Shown piece by piece: positions 45,278-56,614 of a DNA stretch of 64,000 bases (position 1 is its first letter; each line of letters starts with the position of its first letter). Under the pieces are notes generated by a model, which had not been told where the DNA came from, ran no database searches, and saw nothing but the letters and a program-made list of their open reading frames with translations. A program made the translations under genes and the position numbers. Location: the NCBI GenBank assembly GCA_905221605.1, contig CAJNDS010002106.1, forward strand, positions 267,501-331,500, given 5' to 3'. The stretch comes from Symbiodinium natans (taxonomy: Eukaryota > Sar > Dinophyceae > Suessiales > Symbiodiniaceae).

Positions 45278-45390
45278 CCCTACATATGGGCGATGGAACG
45301 GGTGTCCTTTTCAATCGTTTTCTGCATCTTCAAGAGAAAAAGGGACACCCCACAAGAAGGAAAAGTAGCATAAGAGATAGGGAGGGAAAT
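43550..45390. repeat. 968-bp near-identical tandem duplication, pyrimidine-rich
   Basis: The segment from about 43700 to 44400 recurs at an offset of 968 bp (for example TCTCATAGTTCT at 43891 and 44859), including AGATGTGCTTTTGGGTCG and a (CT)n tract of different length. A shorter motif, GAACTGATAAAACACAAGAA, occurs at about 43579, 43740, 44709 and 46073. No gene is supported. Confidence 0.85.
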
Positions 45391-46515
45391 TGAAGAACTC
45401 CTCATTTTACTTAGTCATTCCCTTTCCTCTCTTCTTATCTGCCCATTTTCTGTGCGACTTGTTTTGTCTCTCCATCTTCTCCCTCCATCTCTCTTCTAGT
45501 CTTTTCTTTGCTCTTCCCATTGAAATGCAACCCTTTTTATCTCTCCTCTCTTCTTCTCTCTCCCTCCTCTTCTCCTGTTCCCCTCTAAACGACAAAAACG
45601 CAAGAAAGGAAGAATAAGAGGGGAATGGAGGCCCTGTTCCTTTCTTCTCCTCTTTCAATGGATGGGGGAAGTGGGCGGAGTTGGCTCCTTGCCCGTACAC
45701 CCTCCCCATGCTTCAGCAAACCCCTCCTCTCGCCCTATCGCCTCTGTTCTTTTCCTTGTGCCCAAACGGAAAACGAAAACGGGCTCCTTTATATGTTCAT
45801 TGTCCTTCCTTTGGTTTTTTATTTCACAGGGAAAAGAACCAGAGAAGAGAAAGATAAGAACGAGAGGTGAGATGAAAACGGCACCATCTTCTCTTTGCCC
45901 TTTTTTTGCACCTCCCTCTCCTGTCTTCATTTCTCTTCCACTCTTTTTCCATTGCTCTTCCCATAATATTGCATTCCTTTTGATAACTCACAGGAAATTA
46001 AAATGGCCTCCTTGTTGTCTCTCCTCTCTCAATTCCCTTTCAATTCTCTCCTTCTGTTTCCTTTTAACTTTAACTGATAAAACACAAGAAAGGAGCTTGT
46101 AAAATCAAGCAGTGGAAGGGTAAGCAGAAGGTGACTCCTTGTGCGTGGACCTTTGCCGTACTTCATCATACCCCTCTTTTCGGCCTATCTCTTCGGCTCT
46201 TTTCCTAACCCTTCTTCTTTTCATCTTTCTTTTTGTTTTTCTCATTTCGAAAAGACAGAGGGAACGGAGAGATAAGAGAGACAGGATAGATAAAGCAGAG
46301 TACCATCTTCTTTGCGCCTTGTTTTGTCTCTCCCTCTCCTTTATTCATCTCTCTTCTATTCTTTTCTTGGCTCTTCCCATGAAAATTGTGTTCCTCTTAT
46401 CTCTCCCTCCTTCTATCCCTTCTCTTCTCCTGTTCACGAGAGCCTTCGACTTTAGGGTTGAGGAGAAAAAGAGAAGAGAAAAGAGGAACTACCTGGTTCT
46501 TGTTCCTGAGGCCAC
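45391..46515. repeat. Diverged third unit of the pyrimidine-rich repeat
   Basis: Shares CTCATTTCGAAAAGA, CTTGTTTTGTCTCTCC and TTCTTTGCTCTTCCCAT with the 968-bp units, but with many differences. Open frames (for example 45662-46102 and 46139-46534) are low-complexity Ser/Leu/Phe and not convincing. Confidence 0.6.
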
Positions 46516-46579
46516 CATAGTACGACTGACGTGACAGCAGCGTACCCTCGTGGAAACGTGTATGGCTATAAGAAAACCC

Positions 46580-46686
46580 GAGTCCCAGCTTCCAAATAGA
46601 CCCTATTTAAGCCACCCACCCCCCCCCCCCCCCCCCATTATAAGCCCTATGGAGGAGCTGCTAGTATAAGGGGGGAGCATCCCAAA
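46580..46686. repeat. Inverted copy of the 38830-38950 composite
   Basis: CAGCTTCCAAATAGACCCTA then TTTAAG, a poly-C run, TAAGCCCTATGGAGG and GTATAAGGGGGGAGCATCCC. This is the reverse complement of the 38830 copy. Confidence 0.7.
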
Positions 46687-46689
46687 ATG

Positions 46690-48020
46690 TATCGAAAAAC
46701 AACCTCCCTCAACACTAAAACCTAAACTCTAGGCCCTAAACCCTGAACACTAATTAAACCCCAAACTCTAGGCCCTAAACCCTGAACTCTAGGCCCTAAA
46801 CCCTGAACCCTAAATTGAAACAAGGCTCTCATTCTCAAGGGAGGGTAGGATGCCCCACGCCTCTTCCTCCTGTCGCGTTGCAAGTGTTTTACACTCTAAG
46901 CCCGAAACTCTGAGCCCCCAAAAACCCTAAACCCGCAATTTCGAAAGCCCCCTATCCCCTTGTTTTGCGCCAGGGCTCTCTCAACCACCTAGCCCTAAAC
47001 CCTAAACACCCTAGCCCAGGGGATATCTCGCTAGTTGGGTGTCGTTCATGCCCAGGAATCCCGATGCCAGCATCGCCCAGCCATCTTCAGGTTTTTTGGG
47101 GGTTAGGGTTTCGGTCTTAGGGTTTGGAGGTTAGGGTTTGGGGGTTAGAGGAGGGGTTGGGGGTGGGGGGGAGGGTACAATTCAGTTTATCATGGGTTAG
47201 GCCATAACCCTAAACCCTAAACCCTAAACCCTAAACCCTAAACCCAAAAAGCGCGGATGCGAGCGTCAGAGAACCCTCACCCTAGACCACTCCTGGATCT
47301 TCGCGCTGAAGAAGTGCCTCGGTGCTGGGCTTGGGGTTTAGGGTTTAGGGTTTAGGGCTTAGGGTTAAGGGTTAAGGGTTAAGGGTTTAGGGTTTAGGGC
47401 TTAGGGCTTCGGGTTCAGGTCTTACCCTTAGGCTCAAAATGGCCTAAAAACCCTACATCAGAAGGCCTTGTGGGCCCAAGACCCCAAAATAAGAGTCCTT
47501 AAGGCCTTCGGGATAGGGTTAAACTCTAAACCCTAAACCCTAAACCCTAAACCCTAAACCATAAACCCTAAAGCTTAATTAAGGGCCTAGGGACCACATG
47601 AAGGGTCCCGTGAAACTACGCACAGACTATCTGAACCTTAGAAGGGTTTATGGTCCACATAGGGTTCAGGGTTTAGGCTCCATATACCTTAACAGGAATT
47701 ATGGTAGCAAAGGGTATATGAACCCAATTTTAGGCTTCACTTGGTCCCCAAGGAACGCGAATCCCCTTAATTCTCTACGATTTGTTCAGCAACCCCCCCA
47801 AAAATCTGAGTTCTGAATTATACTACTCCCTAAATTGCCCGAATAAGGAAGCAAACTGTTTTTTCAAACAAAATTGGTGGTTCCCCTAAACCCTAAACCC
47901 TAAACCCTAAACCCTTCTTAAGCAAATAGTAGTTATAGGGGGGCACGGGAGTTGACGCGAAAGCGACTTGCTGTGGAAAATGTGGGCCTGGGAGCCTTAA
48001 GCTGATTTGGTCAGACTTTG
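46690..48020. other. Flank with telomere-like clusters, no supportable gene
   Basis: Clusters at 47209-47245, 47337-47400, 47521-47560 and 47885-47915. A half copy of fold-back family 6 lies at 47471-47507. Confidence 0.5.
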
Positions 48021-48300
48021 CCCTAAACCCTAAACCCTAAACCCTAAACCCTAAACCCTAAACCCTAAACCCTAAACCCTAAACCCTAAACCCTATAAGC
48101 ATCCTGTGGTCCGGGGGGCTTCTGCAAACTCTTCATGGCGGCACGGAATGACACATTGGTGATCCTTGGCAGCAGGGTTAGGGTTTAGGGTTTAGGGTTT
48201 AGGGTTTGGGGTTTGGGGTTTAGGGTTTGGGGTTTAGGGTTTAGGGTTTGGGGTTTAGGGTTTAGGGTTTAGGGTTTAGGGCTTAGGGTTTAGGGTTTGG
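48021..48300. repeat. Inverted pair of telomere-like arrays
   Basis: CCCTAAA x about 10 (48021-48095), an 80-bp spacer, then TTTAGGG and TTTGGGG variants (48176-48300). Confidence 0.95.
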
Positions 48301-50268
48301 TCACCCATCTTGATGCCTCGCCTTTGCTTGTCTGGATTTCATATTGGGAACATCCCTCTTCAAAAGGTAGAGGCTACTCTGAGCACGTGCGTGGCAACAA
48401 GCACCACTGTTGGGGGGAGGGGTGGGGGGGGGTGGGCACGCTTCCCCTCTCCCTCCTCCCCAGCCCCAGAATTGTTGGCAACATGTGCTGATCTCTTTAC
48501 TACTCTACAATGTAGACTCACTCTAAGAACGGGCCACCAACTCATTAAATCCCCGTGTCAATGCACTATGGACCACCCCAGCTAAGCGAACCCCAAAAGA
48601 TTTTATGCTGTCCTACACCCGAAAAGATCCTAAAGGACCCTAAACCATAAACCCTAAACCCAAAAAGATCCTGAAGGGTCGGTGGTCCATATATCCGGAC
48701 CGTGCAGGTAGTGGTGGTAGCAGGTGCACGATGTGCATGTGGCTCTAAAAGCTCTAGGATGACCCTTAAAACTCTCTCAAACATACTCTTGAATATAATC
48801 TCTTAAACCCAATATAAGAGTAAAACCCTCTCAGGAATATTCTTGAATATATAATCCTCTTAAACCCCAATATAAGAGAGAATCGCAAAAAACAAACCCA
48901 AGGGCTGGCGATGTTGAGGAAAAACGGAACCCTCAAGCCAAAGCCTCAGCAGTCCAATGCACGCCGTGAGCTCGCTTGACTGCAGGCTTTCGGCCCTGAA
49001 ACCTCCTAAAACTTACACCCTAAACCCTAAACCCTAAACCCTTAAACTTACACCCTAAACCCTAAAACTTACACCCTAAACACCCTAAACTTTACACCTA
49101 TACCAGGATCGGAGTGCTGGCAAACCGGCGCCTATACTGAGGGCCTTGCTGATTTTTGGCGGGTCTTTCCATCTACCTCGCCTTGCCCCTGTAAATGACC
49201 CGATGTCTATTGAGGGCCTAAGTTGAGAGATCCAACCCTGGGCGTCGTTTAGCTCACAAACTTAGCTGCTGACCTGGACCCAATTGAACACCATGATTGG
49301 GATTCATATACCCGATGCCAGTATAATCCCTACTAAGGTCTATGGACCCTAAACCCCAAACCCTAAACCCTAAACTCTAAACCCTAAACCCTAAACCCTA
49401 AACCCTAAACCCTACCAAACCCTAACCCCAAGTATAGTGACCCTTTGAGGGTTCATGTCGTCCTCAGGGCTATTGAGCTGGGGGTCGCATCCATCGGCTC
49501 CGACCACGGTGCAACGCTCCTTGCTTCAGCGTCTCATGCTGCAAATGGGTACCCTAGCCCTAAACCCTAAACCCTAAAGCCTAAGCCCTAAACCCTAAGC
49601 CCTAAACCCGAAGCCCTAAACCCGAAGCCCTAAACCCTAAACACCCTAAACCCTAAACCCTAAACTAACCTAAACCCTAGCGGCCTCCTCACTGCGGTCT
49701 TTTGTAGGGCCTCCTTGCTAGTTCTTACGCGCCCCCCCACAAAGTCTAGACTCAAGGTGCAAAAACGACAGACCACACCTCGCATTGCCGTCCTGTAGGG
49801 TCTAACTAGGCACCACAGGAAGAAGGGTTTAGGGTTTAGGGTTTAGGGTTTAGGGTTTAGGGTTTAGGGTTTAGGCTTTAATTAGGGTTTAAAGGAAAGA
49901 AATTCGAGGGTGCATTTAGTCTCCAAGCCTCTGCTGCTGACTCTGGATCCAGGCTGGGCCATGCCACGACAAACCCCAACTTTACCGCACCCCCAACCCT
50001 AAACCCTAAACCCTAAACCCCAAGCCCTAAACCCTAGACCCTAAATCCTAAACCCTAAATCCTAAACCCTAAGCCCTAGACCCTAGACCCTCTCTCTCTC
50101 TCTCTCTCTCTCAGGTACTCCGTCCAGCAGTCAGACGCGACAAGTGGGTATATCCCCAAACAGGGGTAGTCCCGATAAGGAATCCCCCCGAAAGGGTACC
50201 CCTACACCCCCAAAAAGGCAACCCCCACCCCCGTCCCCCCTCGTTTCGGAAAACTCCCCCCAAGCATG
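48301..50268. other. Flank with telomere-like clusters, no supportable gene
   Basis: Clusters at 49015-49080, 49349-49415, 49557-49665, 49826-49875 and 49995-50090, the last ending in (CT)n. An imperfect duplication of AGGAATATTCTTGAATATA lies near 48780-48850. No coding feature supported. Confidence 0.5.
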
Positions 50269-50566
50269 CTTGGAGGTTCATGGCACTTACGTATTAACCG
50301 GTTATATCTGTACTTACCTATAACCCACTTGAAAGCCCCTTAAGTGCCCTAATGTGGTTATAAGTACAATTCTTTGTCCAGATATAACCCTTTAACCCTT
50401 TAACCCTAAACCCTAAACCCTAAACCCTAGACCCCTTAAAGTACAGTTATAATTGGTTAGTATACCAGGAACACCCTGACCCTAAACCCTAAACCCTAAA
50501 CCCTAAACCCTAGACCCCTTAAAGTACAGTTATGATTGAGTTAATAAGTACCATGAACCCAAGTAT
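50269..50566. repeat. Fold-back family 1 copy plus two half-copies joined by telomere-like repeats
   Basis: A near-complete copy at 50269-50390, then two direct half-copies (50432-50478 and 50514-50566). Each half is preceded by CCCTAAACCCTAAACCCTAG and starts ACCCCTTAAAGTACAGTTAT. Confidence 0.7.
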
Positions 50567-51040
50567 GACCCGGCCTTCGCCGTGCTTTGGCGAGGACAGC
50601 GTGCCGAAGCCTGGAGGAGTCTTTAGGTTTGGGGTTTAGGGTTAGGGTTTAGGGTTTAGAGTTTAGGGTTTTAAGGGGATTTTAAGGGAACCCCAACCCC
50701 CCCCCAAAAAAAAAAAAAAAAGGGCCTACTCCGGGTCCCAGTTTCTAGGGTTCTTAAGCGAGGGGGGTGTTTTCAAGGGGGGCTATGTAACCCAAGCGTC
50801 CCTTAAAACTCCCCACTACTCCTTCCTTAAGCTTCTGTAAGGTTCCCTAGGTGCCTTCCCCCCTTGAACCCCCCCTCCCTCACGAACCCCTAAGCCCTAA
50901 ACCCTAAACCCTGAAACTCTTGGTGCAAACGGCCTTTAAAGTCCGGACCGCCTTGCAAGGGGCGCATAGCCTACTGACTTACTAGCAAAGTGTGACAGTG
51001 AAAACCCAGCTTCGGGCCCTTACAATAATCTACGTATAAC
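50567..51040. other. Flank without supportable gene
   Basis: Contains a C run and A run (50696-50721) and GGGCCTACTCCGGGTCCCAG, a motif repeated near 30930 and 60945. Confidence 0.4.
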
Positions 51041-51228
51041 GGGGGGGGGGGGGGGGGCGGGGGGGGGGGGGAGGGCGGTGGGGCGGGGGGGTGGGGGGGG
51101 GGGGGGGTGGGCAAAAGAGGCAAGGCAAAAGGGGGGGGGGGGGGGCGGGGGGGGGGGGGGGGCGGGGGGGGGGGGGGCGGGGGGGGGGGGGGGGGCGGGG
51201 GGGGGGGGGGGGCGGGGGGGGGGGGGGG

Positions 51229-51262
<34 letters not shown>
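51041..51262 (+). repeat. G-run block
   Basis: About 220 bp of G runs 8-30 long separated by single C, CGG or A, directly joined to TTAGGGTTAGGG. Strong potential for G-quadruplex structure. Poly-Gly frames are artefacts. Confidence 0.9.
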
Positions 51263-51264
<2 letters not shown>

Positions 51265-52917
51265 GGGTTAGGGTTGAGGGTTGAGGGCTTAGGGCTTAGG
51301 GTTTAGGGTTTAGGGTTCTAAGCGTTCTCCCACAGGACTTCGTCGAAGGCATGCCAGATTGCTGGAATGTGCAGGGTGCGCAAACCATGTTCGACCACAG
51401 TCGAAACTACCAAGCCCAAATTGCTGGCCAAGCTTTCTGGCTACTCGACTCAGCACCGAAGATAACCCTAAACCACAAACCCTAAACCCTAAAACCCAAA
51501 CCCTAACCCCAAACCCTAATCCTCAAACCCTCAACCCTGAACCTCAAACCCTAAACCCTAAACACACATATCTCAAGGTGCAAGAGGGCAAGGCAGCCCT
51601 GGCATCACTGGAGCGAACATCCTGAATGCTGAAGTTTAGGCTTCCGACTTCGGGGTCTCCCCCCTAAACCTTTAAGCCCGAAACCCTGAACCCTAAACCT
51701 AAACCCGGCCCTTTCCCCCGCCCCAAAAGAAACTGAAACCCTAAACCCTAAACCCTAAACCCTAAACCCTGAACCCTGAACCCTGAACCCTGAACCCTAA
51801 ACCCTAAACCTAGGAAGCCAAGTCTCTCAGCAGGTCGGTGCATGCTCTCCTTCACACAAAGCACAGCCGACCCTGATAAGGGGCCTTAGGGGTTCTTTAG
51901 GGGTTGTGTAAACTAGGGTTTCGACTCTCACACTGGCACAAGCGGGCGAGGCAACTCCTGTCGAGATCTCTAGAGTGGGTGCATTGACCACCAGTAACGA
52001 ACCAACCAGGGTCAGCATCCCTTCTCCCACATCTGACGGGTGTACGATTCAGGGCCGTACCGCAGAAGAGCTGACTCCTGATCAATCCGAACAACGACAA
52101 ACTCAGAACTAACCGGCACGTGTCTGTTGGCCAACATAGGTTCATTGACCCAGTTGGCGTGTCCAACAGGGGGCTGAAACCATGATAGCTAACAGTATAC
52201 CTCGATCACCTGTCACCTCAGAAAGGAGCCTCCCCCATCAGACCTGATTGGCTAATCCTAGGTGCACTGCAGCCTAGCGAAGATACATGTGGAGGTTGCC
52301 GCGAGCCTCCCTAGAAGCAGGTATCGACTCTGTCCCCACTACAACACAACCCGAGCGGCTGTTCCTCCTAGAAAAAGTAACATGCGTCAAGGGAGCTATA
52401 TGGGTGAGACTTCGCTCTCGCGGGCAGGACCGCTGTCCATGGCTTACACTCATATGGCGATGTACAGTTTACTCTGTCATCCCTGGGCGTCAGGAGGCGC
52501 AGCTTGACCGGCAGCGACGTCCGTGCACACTGTCCATGCAGAGAGCGTGCTCGTGGTGCTCTCCATTCCGAACTCATGCCGAGCCCAGGCTTCACGCAGC
52601 GTGCAGTCTTGTAACCGGCATCCTCCGAGGCTTTCACCAGTGAATTCGTGAATTCCCATCTCTGCGTCGCCCAGTGGCCAAACATCTGGCTGTTGCATTC
52701 TGCTGCAGGCATAGGGCCCCCATCTCTGCATCGCCCGGCGACCAAAACATCATGCAGTTGTATTCATCATGCAGCATCTCTGCGTCGCCCGGTGGCCAAA
52801 GCCTCATTCCGGCCATCATGCAGGCGTAGGGTCCCCATCTGTGCGTCCCCCAGCGTCCCAAACATCGTGCAGCTGTATTCATCATGCAGTCGCATTCACA
52901 AAAAACTAGGGTTTAGG
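51263..52917. other. Mostly unique segment, possible gene remnant
   Basis: About 1.1 kb (51830-52890) nearly free of telomere-like units. On the minus strand, 52030-52140 encodes RIDQESALLRYGPESYTRQM and the adjacent frame 51840-52025 is also open, as if one exon with a frameshift. Around 52655-52895 a roughly 70-bp unit with CATCTCTGCGTCGCCC is repeated about four times. No family recognised. Confidence 0.35.
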
Positions 52918-53755
52918 GTTTAGGGTTTAGGGTTTAGGACCTTAGGGGTTAGTTGGGGGTTATGTGGGGGCTGCGTAGGTATATAGGGACTGTATAAAGG
53001 TATATGTGTGTATGTATATATATATATATATATAGATATATAGAGAGAGAGGGAGAGAGAGGCATAGCCAGCGTGGCACGACACGAGCACGGTGCGAAGG
53101 CGTGCCCGGAGCGGTTCAGGGTTTAGGGTTTAGGGTTTAGGGTTTAGGGTTTAGGGCTACAGAAAGTTCCCAGAGTGTGCGGTGTCTACAGCTTGTCAAA
53201 GCCGGGGGCTCGTTGCGCGACATTTTGTGATTTGGTGGCTAGGGGCAACCGATGGTTCGGGGCCCCTTATAACTCATTCAGGTTGCCTACTGGTTCTTGG
53301 TAGGGAAGACGGGAATTGGGTACCTTAAATCTGTAAATGGTACTTCATTCCCTCATTCCCCACAAAGAACCAGCAAGAGTGTCTTAAGCCCTAGACCCTA
53401 AACCCTGAACCCTAAACTTTTCTGAACCAGGAGCTGGGACACAAACCCTAAACCCTAAACCCTAAACCCTAAACCCTAAACCCTGAACCCTGAACCCTGA
53501 ACCCTGAACCCAAGTCTCCTTCGAGGAGGACCTGCTCGACTCCTCGTGCAGGGCCCGCAGGTCCGGAGTGAGCACCTGGTGCCCAAACAAACTTTGGGGT
53601 TTAGGGTTTAGGGTTTGGGGTTTAGGGTTTGGGGTTTGGGGCTTGGGGTTTGGGGTTTGGGGTTTAGGGTTTGGGGTTTAGGGTCTGGGGTTTAGGGTTT
53701 GAGGTTTCGGATAAAAGAAACCCTCGTCTGCACTGTTGCATCATCTCAAGTCCTA
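52918..53755. other. Flank with telomere-like clusters
   Basis: TTTAGGG at 52908-52940, 53115-53155 and 53595-53700 (mixed TTTGGGG); CCCTAAA and CCCTGAA at 53445-53510. (TA)n at about 53010-53040. Confidence 0.5.
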
Positions 53756-53761
53756 CCTTAA

Positions 53762-53872
53762 CCCAAAGAGCCCAATACCCCTTCATTAAAAAAATAGACC
53801 TTAATTTATAAAGGGATCCTGAACATGATTTAAGGTATATTCCTTAATTAAGGGGGTATTGGGCTCTTTGGG
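53762..53872. repeat. Fold-back element, family 4
   Basis: CCCAAAGAGCCCAATACCCC ... and its inverse GGGGTATTGGGCTCTTTGGG, each followed inward by TTCATTAA or TTAATTAA. A 20-bp piece of the same arm lies at 13421-13440 inside a gene C intron. Confidence 0.85.
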
Positions 53873-54564
53873 AAGAACCCGGAACGGTTTCTTAACATAG
53901 GCGATTGTGCTAGGTGAGCTACGCAAGAAGGAAGGCAGGCAACCCTAAACGCCAGCGGGCCTTTGGGCTGGGATCTGAGTTTAAGGTTTTGGGGTTTAGG
54001 GGTTTAGGGGTTTAGGGTTGAGGGTTCTAAGTTTAGGGTTTGTTTGTCAGGGTTTAAACGTTTAGGGTAGAGCCATTGAACATCCCAAGCCCTAAACCTA
54101 GCTGCACGCGCAGTGTGTCGTTCCTTCGTTTACGCAGGTACCTTTACGAATCTATTCTAGCAAAAACGACATCCCCCCTTGCTGACTTTTCGCTGCTCGT
54201 AAAAAAGTCGTCCCCCCCCCCCCATGAAGAATAGCAAGAATTTCCGAAACAGAAAACGGACCCAGGGCCGACCTAGGGGTCACTGCACCGGCATCTTCAC
54301 CGTATGAGCCGAGAGAGGGGAATCATCAAGATACAGTGTCCCAAAGACCCTGAACGATAACCCCTGAACCCTGAAGGGCTCAACCCCGACGGCCCATAAA
54401 CCCTGAGGAGGTGTGTTTAGATGCCCCTAAACCCTGAACCCTGAACCCTAAACCCTAAACCCTAAACCCCCTCAAAGCCCTCCCGCCCCTCCCACCCCTA
54501 GCCCTAAGACTTAAGCCGTGCACGCTGACCCCAAGCGATAACCCCCTTTGTTGCCCTCAACCAG

Positions 54565-54686
54565 ACTTGGAGGTTCATCGGTACTTATAGCCCCAATTAT
54601 AAGTCTACTTCTAACCTACTTAGAGGACTTATGGGGTTGAGAAGTGCAGTTACAAGTGGGGTTATACGTACCCTGAACCTGCAAGT
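54565..54686. repeat. Fold-back element, family 1
   Basis: Starts ACTTGGAGGTTCATCGGTAC and ends GTACCCTGAACCTGCAAGT. Confidence 0.75.
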
Positions 54687-54737
54687 AAGCCCGAAGCCCT
54701 GAACCCTTTTACCCCTGACCTTAAAACCACCTCCTCA

Positions 54738-54836
54738 CTTGGAAGCCCTGTTGTTGACATCCAAGGTGGGTTATGGGGGGGTATAGTAGGGTTTATAGGG
54801 GATGCGCAGCAGAGGTACTAAGTCAAAAGAGCTTCT
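54738..54836. repeat. Fold-back element, family 5 (reverse orientation)
   Basis: Starts ACTTGGAAGCCCTG and ends TACTAAGTCAAAAGAGCTTC. The interior is the reverse complement of the 1189-1300 interior. Confidence 0.6.
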
Positions 54837-55080
54837 CACGCGGGGTTTAAGGGTGACCCTAAACCACCCTAAACCCTAAACCCTAAACCCTAAACCCTAA
54901 ACCCAAAAACCCTAAACCCTAAACCCTAAACCCTAAACCATGTTTCAGGGGTTGGCACCAACTTGCGCTCCGAAGGCGATGGCCGCTGGTAGGACGCGGC
55001 CCTGAGAACTGGGGTGTACGTAGCTCTCAGATTGGGGATGTAGGGTTTAGGGTTTAGGGTTTAGGGTTTAGGGTTTAGGG
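54837..55080. repeat. CCCTAAA and TTTAGGG arrays
   Basis: CCCTAAA at 54857-54940 and TTTAGGG at 55040-55080, separated by a 100-bp unique piece. Confidence 0.85.
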
Positions 55081-55265
55081 TTGGGATGTTCCCCCTTATC
55101 CTAACAGTCCTTCATAGGCCTAATTTAGGGTTTAGGGCTTAGGGTTCAGGATTTAGGGTTTAGGGTTGGGATGTTCCCCCTTATGCTAACAGTCCTATTT
55201 GGGATTCTACTAGGGGGTCCTAGAATCCCTAATAAGGACTGTTAGGTATAAGGGGAACATCTCAA
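55081..55265. repeat. Fold-back family 2: half-copy then full copy
   Basis: The half-copy (55081-55120) is followed by telomere-like units, then a complete copy (55166-55265) with TTGGGATGTTCCCCCTTATG against TTGAGATGTTCCCCTTATAC in reverse complement. Confidence 0.85.
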
Positions 55266-56360
55266 CCTCAACCCTACCCGGAATGCCTATAGAGAGCCCT
55301 GGGTGGGGCTTGGCATCTACACCAAAGCCCTAAAGAGTAACCTAGGAATAGGTTTGGTACCCTTTCGGGTTTAGGGTTTAGGGTTTGGGGTTTAGGGTTT
55401 AGGGTTTAGTAAAACCCATCCCAAAAAAGGTGCGTAGGGTTTAATCGCTCACACTCGGACAGGCCAGGCCAGGTACAGTCTGGGTTCGCAGCCTGCACTG
55501 ATTCGCTTAGGGTTTAGGGTTTAGGGTGTCGGGTTGAGGAGGGACTAAGGGCCTAATCTGGATCCTAGTTCAACCCTAAGCCCAAACACCCTACCAGCCG
55601 CGATTCTCGACTCCTTCCCCCCCACATCCCTTGTCCCTTCGAGGAAGACAACGTACATAAGCAAAAACCTAAACCCTAAGCCCTAAGCCCTAAGGCCTAA
55701 ACCCTAAACCCGAAACCCTAAACCCTAAACAAGTCCAGACAGATGAGAAACATGGATCAGTAGGATGCCCAAGCCCAAAGGTCACCACCCTCTGCAGCAG
55801 TCGCCTGTCTCGTGAACTGCTAGTTGCTTAAGAGCCCCCCTGAAACGATCCCGCCCAAAAGCCCTCACGAAATATGTTTGGGACTTAGGTTTGGGCTTTA
55901 GGGAAACAGGGTGCAGGTCTGGGGGGGGGGGGGGCGGGGGGTCCTAAACCCTAAACCCTAAACCCTGAACCCTGAACCCTGAACCCTGAACCCTGAACCC
56001 TGAACCCCCTAAACCCCGCTGTTTGTCCAGGCGGCAGCCAGGACGGGAGGGCCCTTAGAAGCCAACTCTGCGAGTCTACATTTCATGGATTTAGGAGGCT
56101 AGGGTTTAGGGCTTAGGGCTTAGGGCTTAGGGCTTAGGGTTTAGGGTTTAGGGTTTAGGATTTAGGGTTTAAGGATTTAGGGTTTAGGATTTAGGGTTAC
56201 TGGGGCAATAGGGTTTAGGCTTTGGTCAGCTTCGGTCTTAGAGTGACGAGTTGGTCCTGCAATGGGCTTTACATTGGGGAGAAGGCATCGGGGATGATTT
56301 ATGGGAAGCCGCTCCTCTCGCTTCAACCTATATACAGCTGATGTAGGGTATAATCCCTAA
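55266..56360. other. Flank with telomere-like clusters, no supportable gene
   Basis: Clusters at 55370-55410, 55660-55735, 55945-56010 (CCCTGAA variants) and 56098-56190. A G run at about 55921-55940. Confidence 0.5.
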
Positions 56361-56440
56361 GGGCCCAAGACCCCGAATAAGAAGGCCTTTTTGGGCCCCA
56401 AAACAGGCAAGAGGCCTTAAAATAATGGGGTCTTGGGCCC
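56361..56440. repeat. Fold-back element, family 6
   Basis: GGGCCCAAGACCCCGAATAA against, in reverse complement, GGGCCCAAGACCCCATTATT. A half-copy at 47471-47507. Confidence 0.8.
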
Positions 56441-56513
56441 TTTTAGGGTAGAAAAGCACTAAGGCAAGCGGTGCGCCGAAGAGATTCCGGGTGAGGAATG
56501 TAGGGTCTAGGAG

Positions 56514-56614
56514 TTACCTCCAGGCTCCAACGTAGCTCCTTTTTGGGGTTAGTGACAGGGGGATGCTATAGTGTTCTACCCCCCAAAAAGTACTACATAG
56601 GAGCCTTTGGGTAG
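56514..56614. repeat. Fold-back element, family 3
   Basis: TTACCTCCAGGCTCCAACGT against, in reverse complement, CTACCCAAAGGCTCCTATGT. Both continue to CTTTTTGGGG. Confidence 0.85.
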
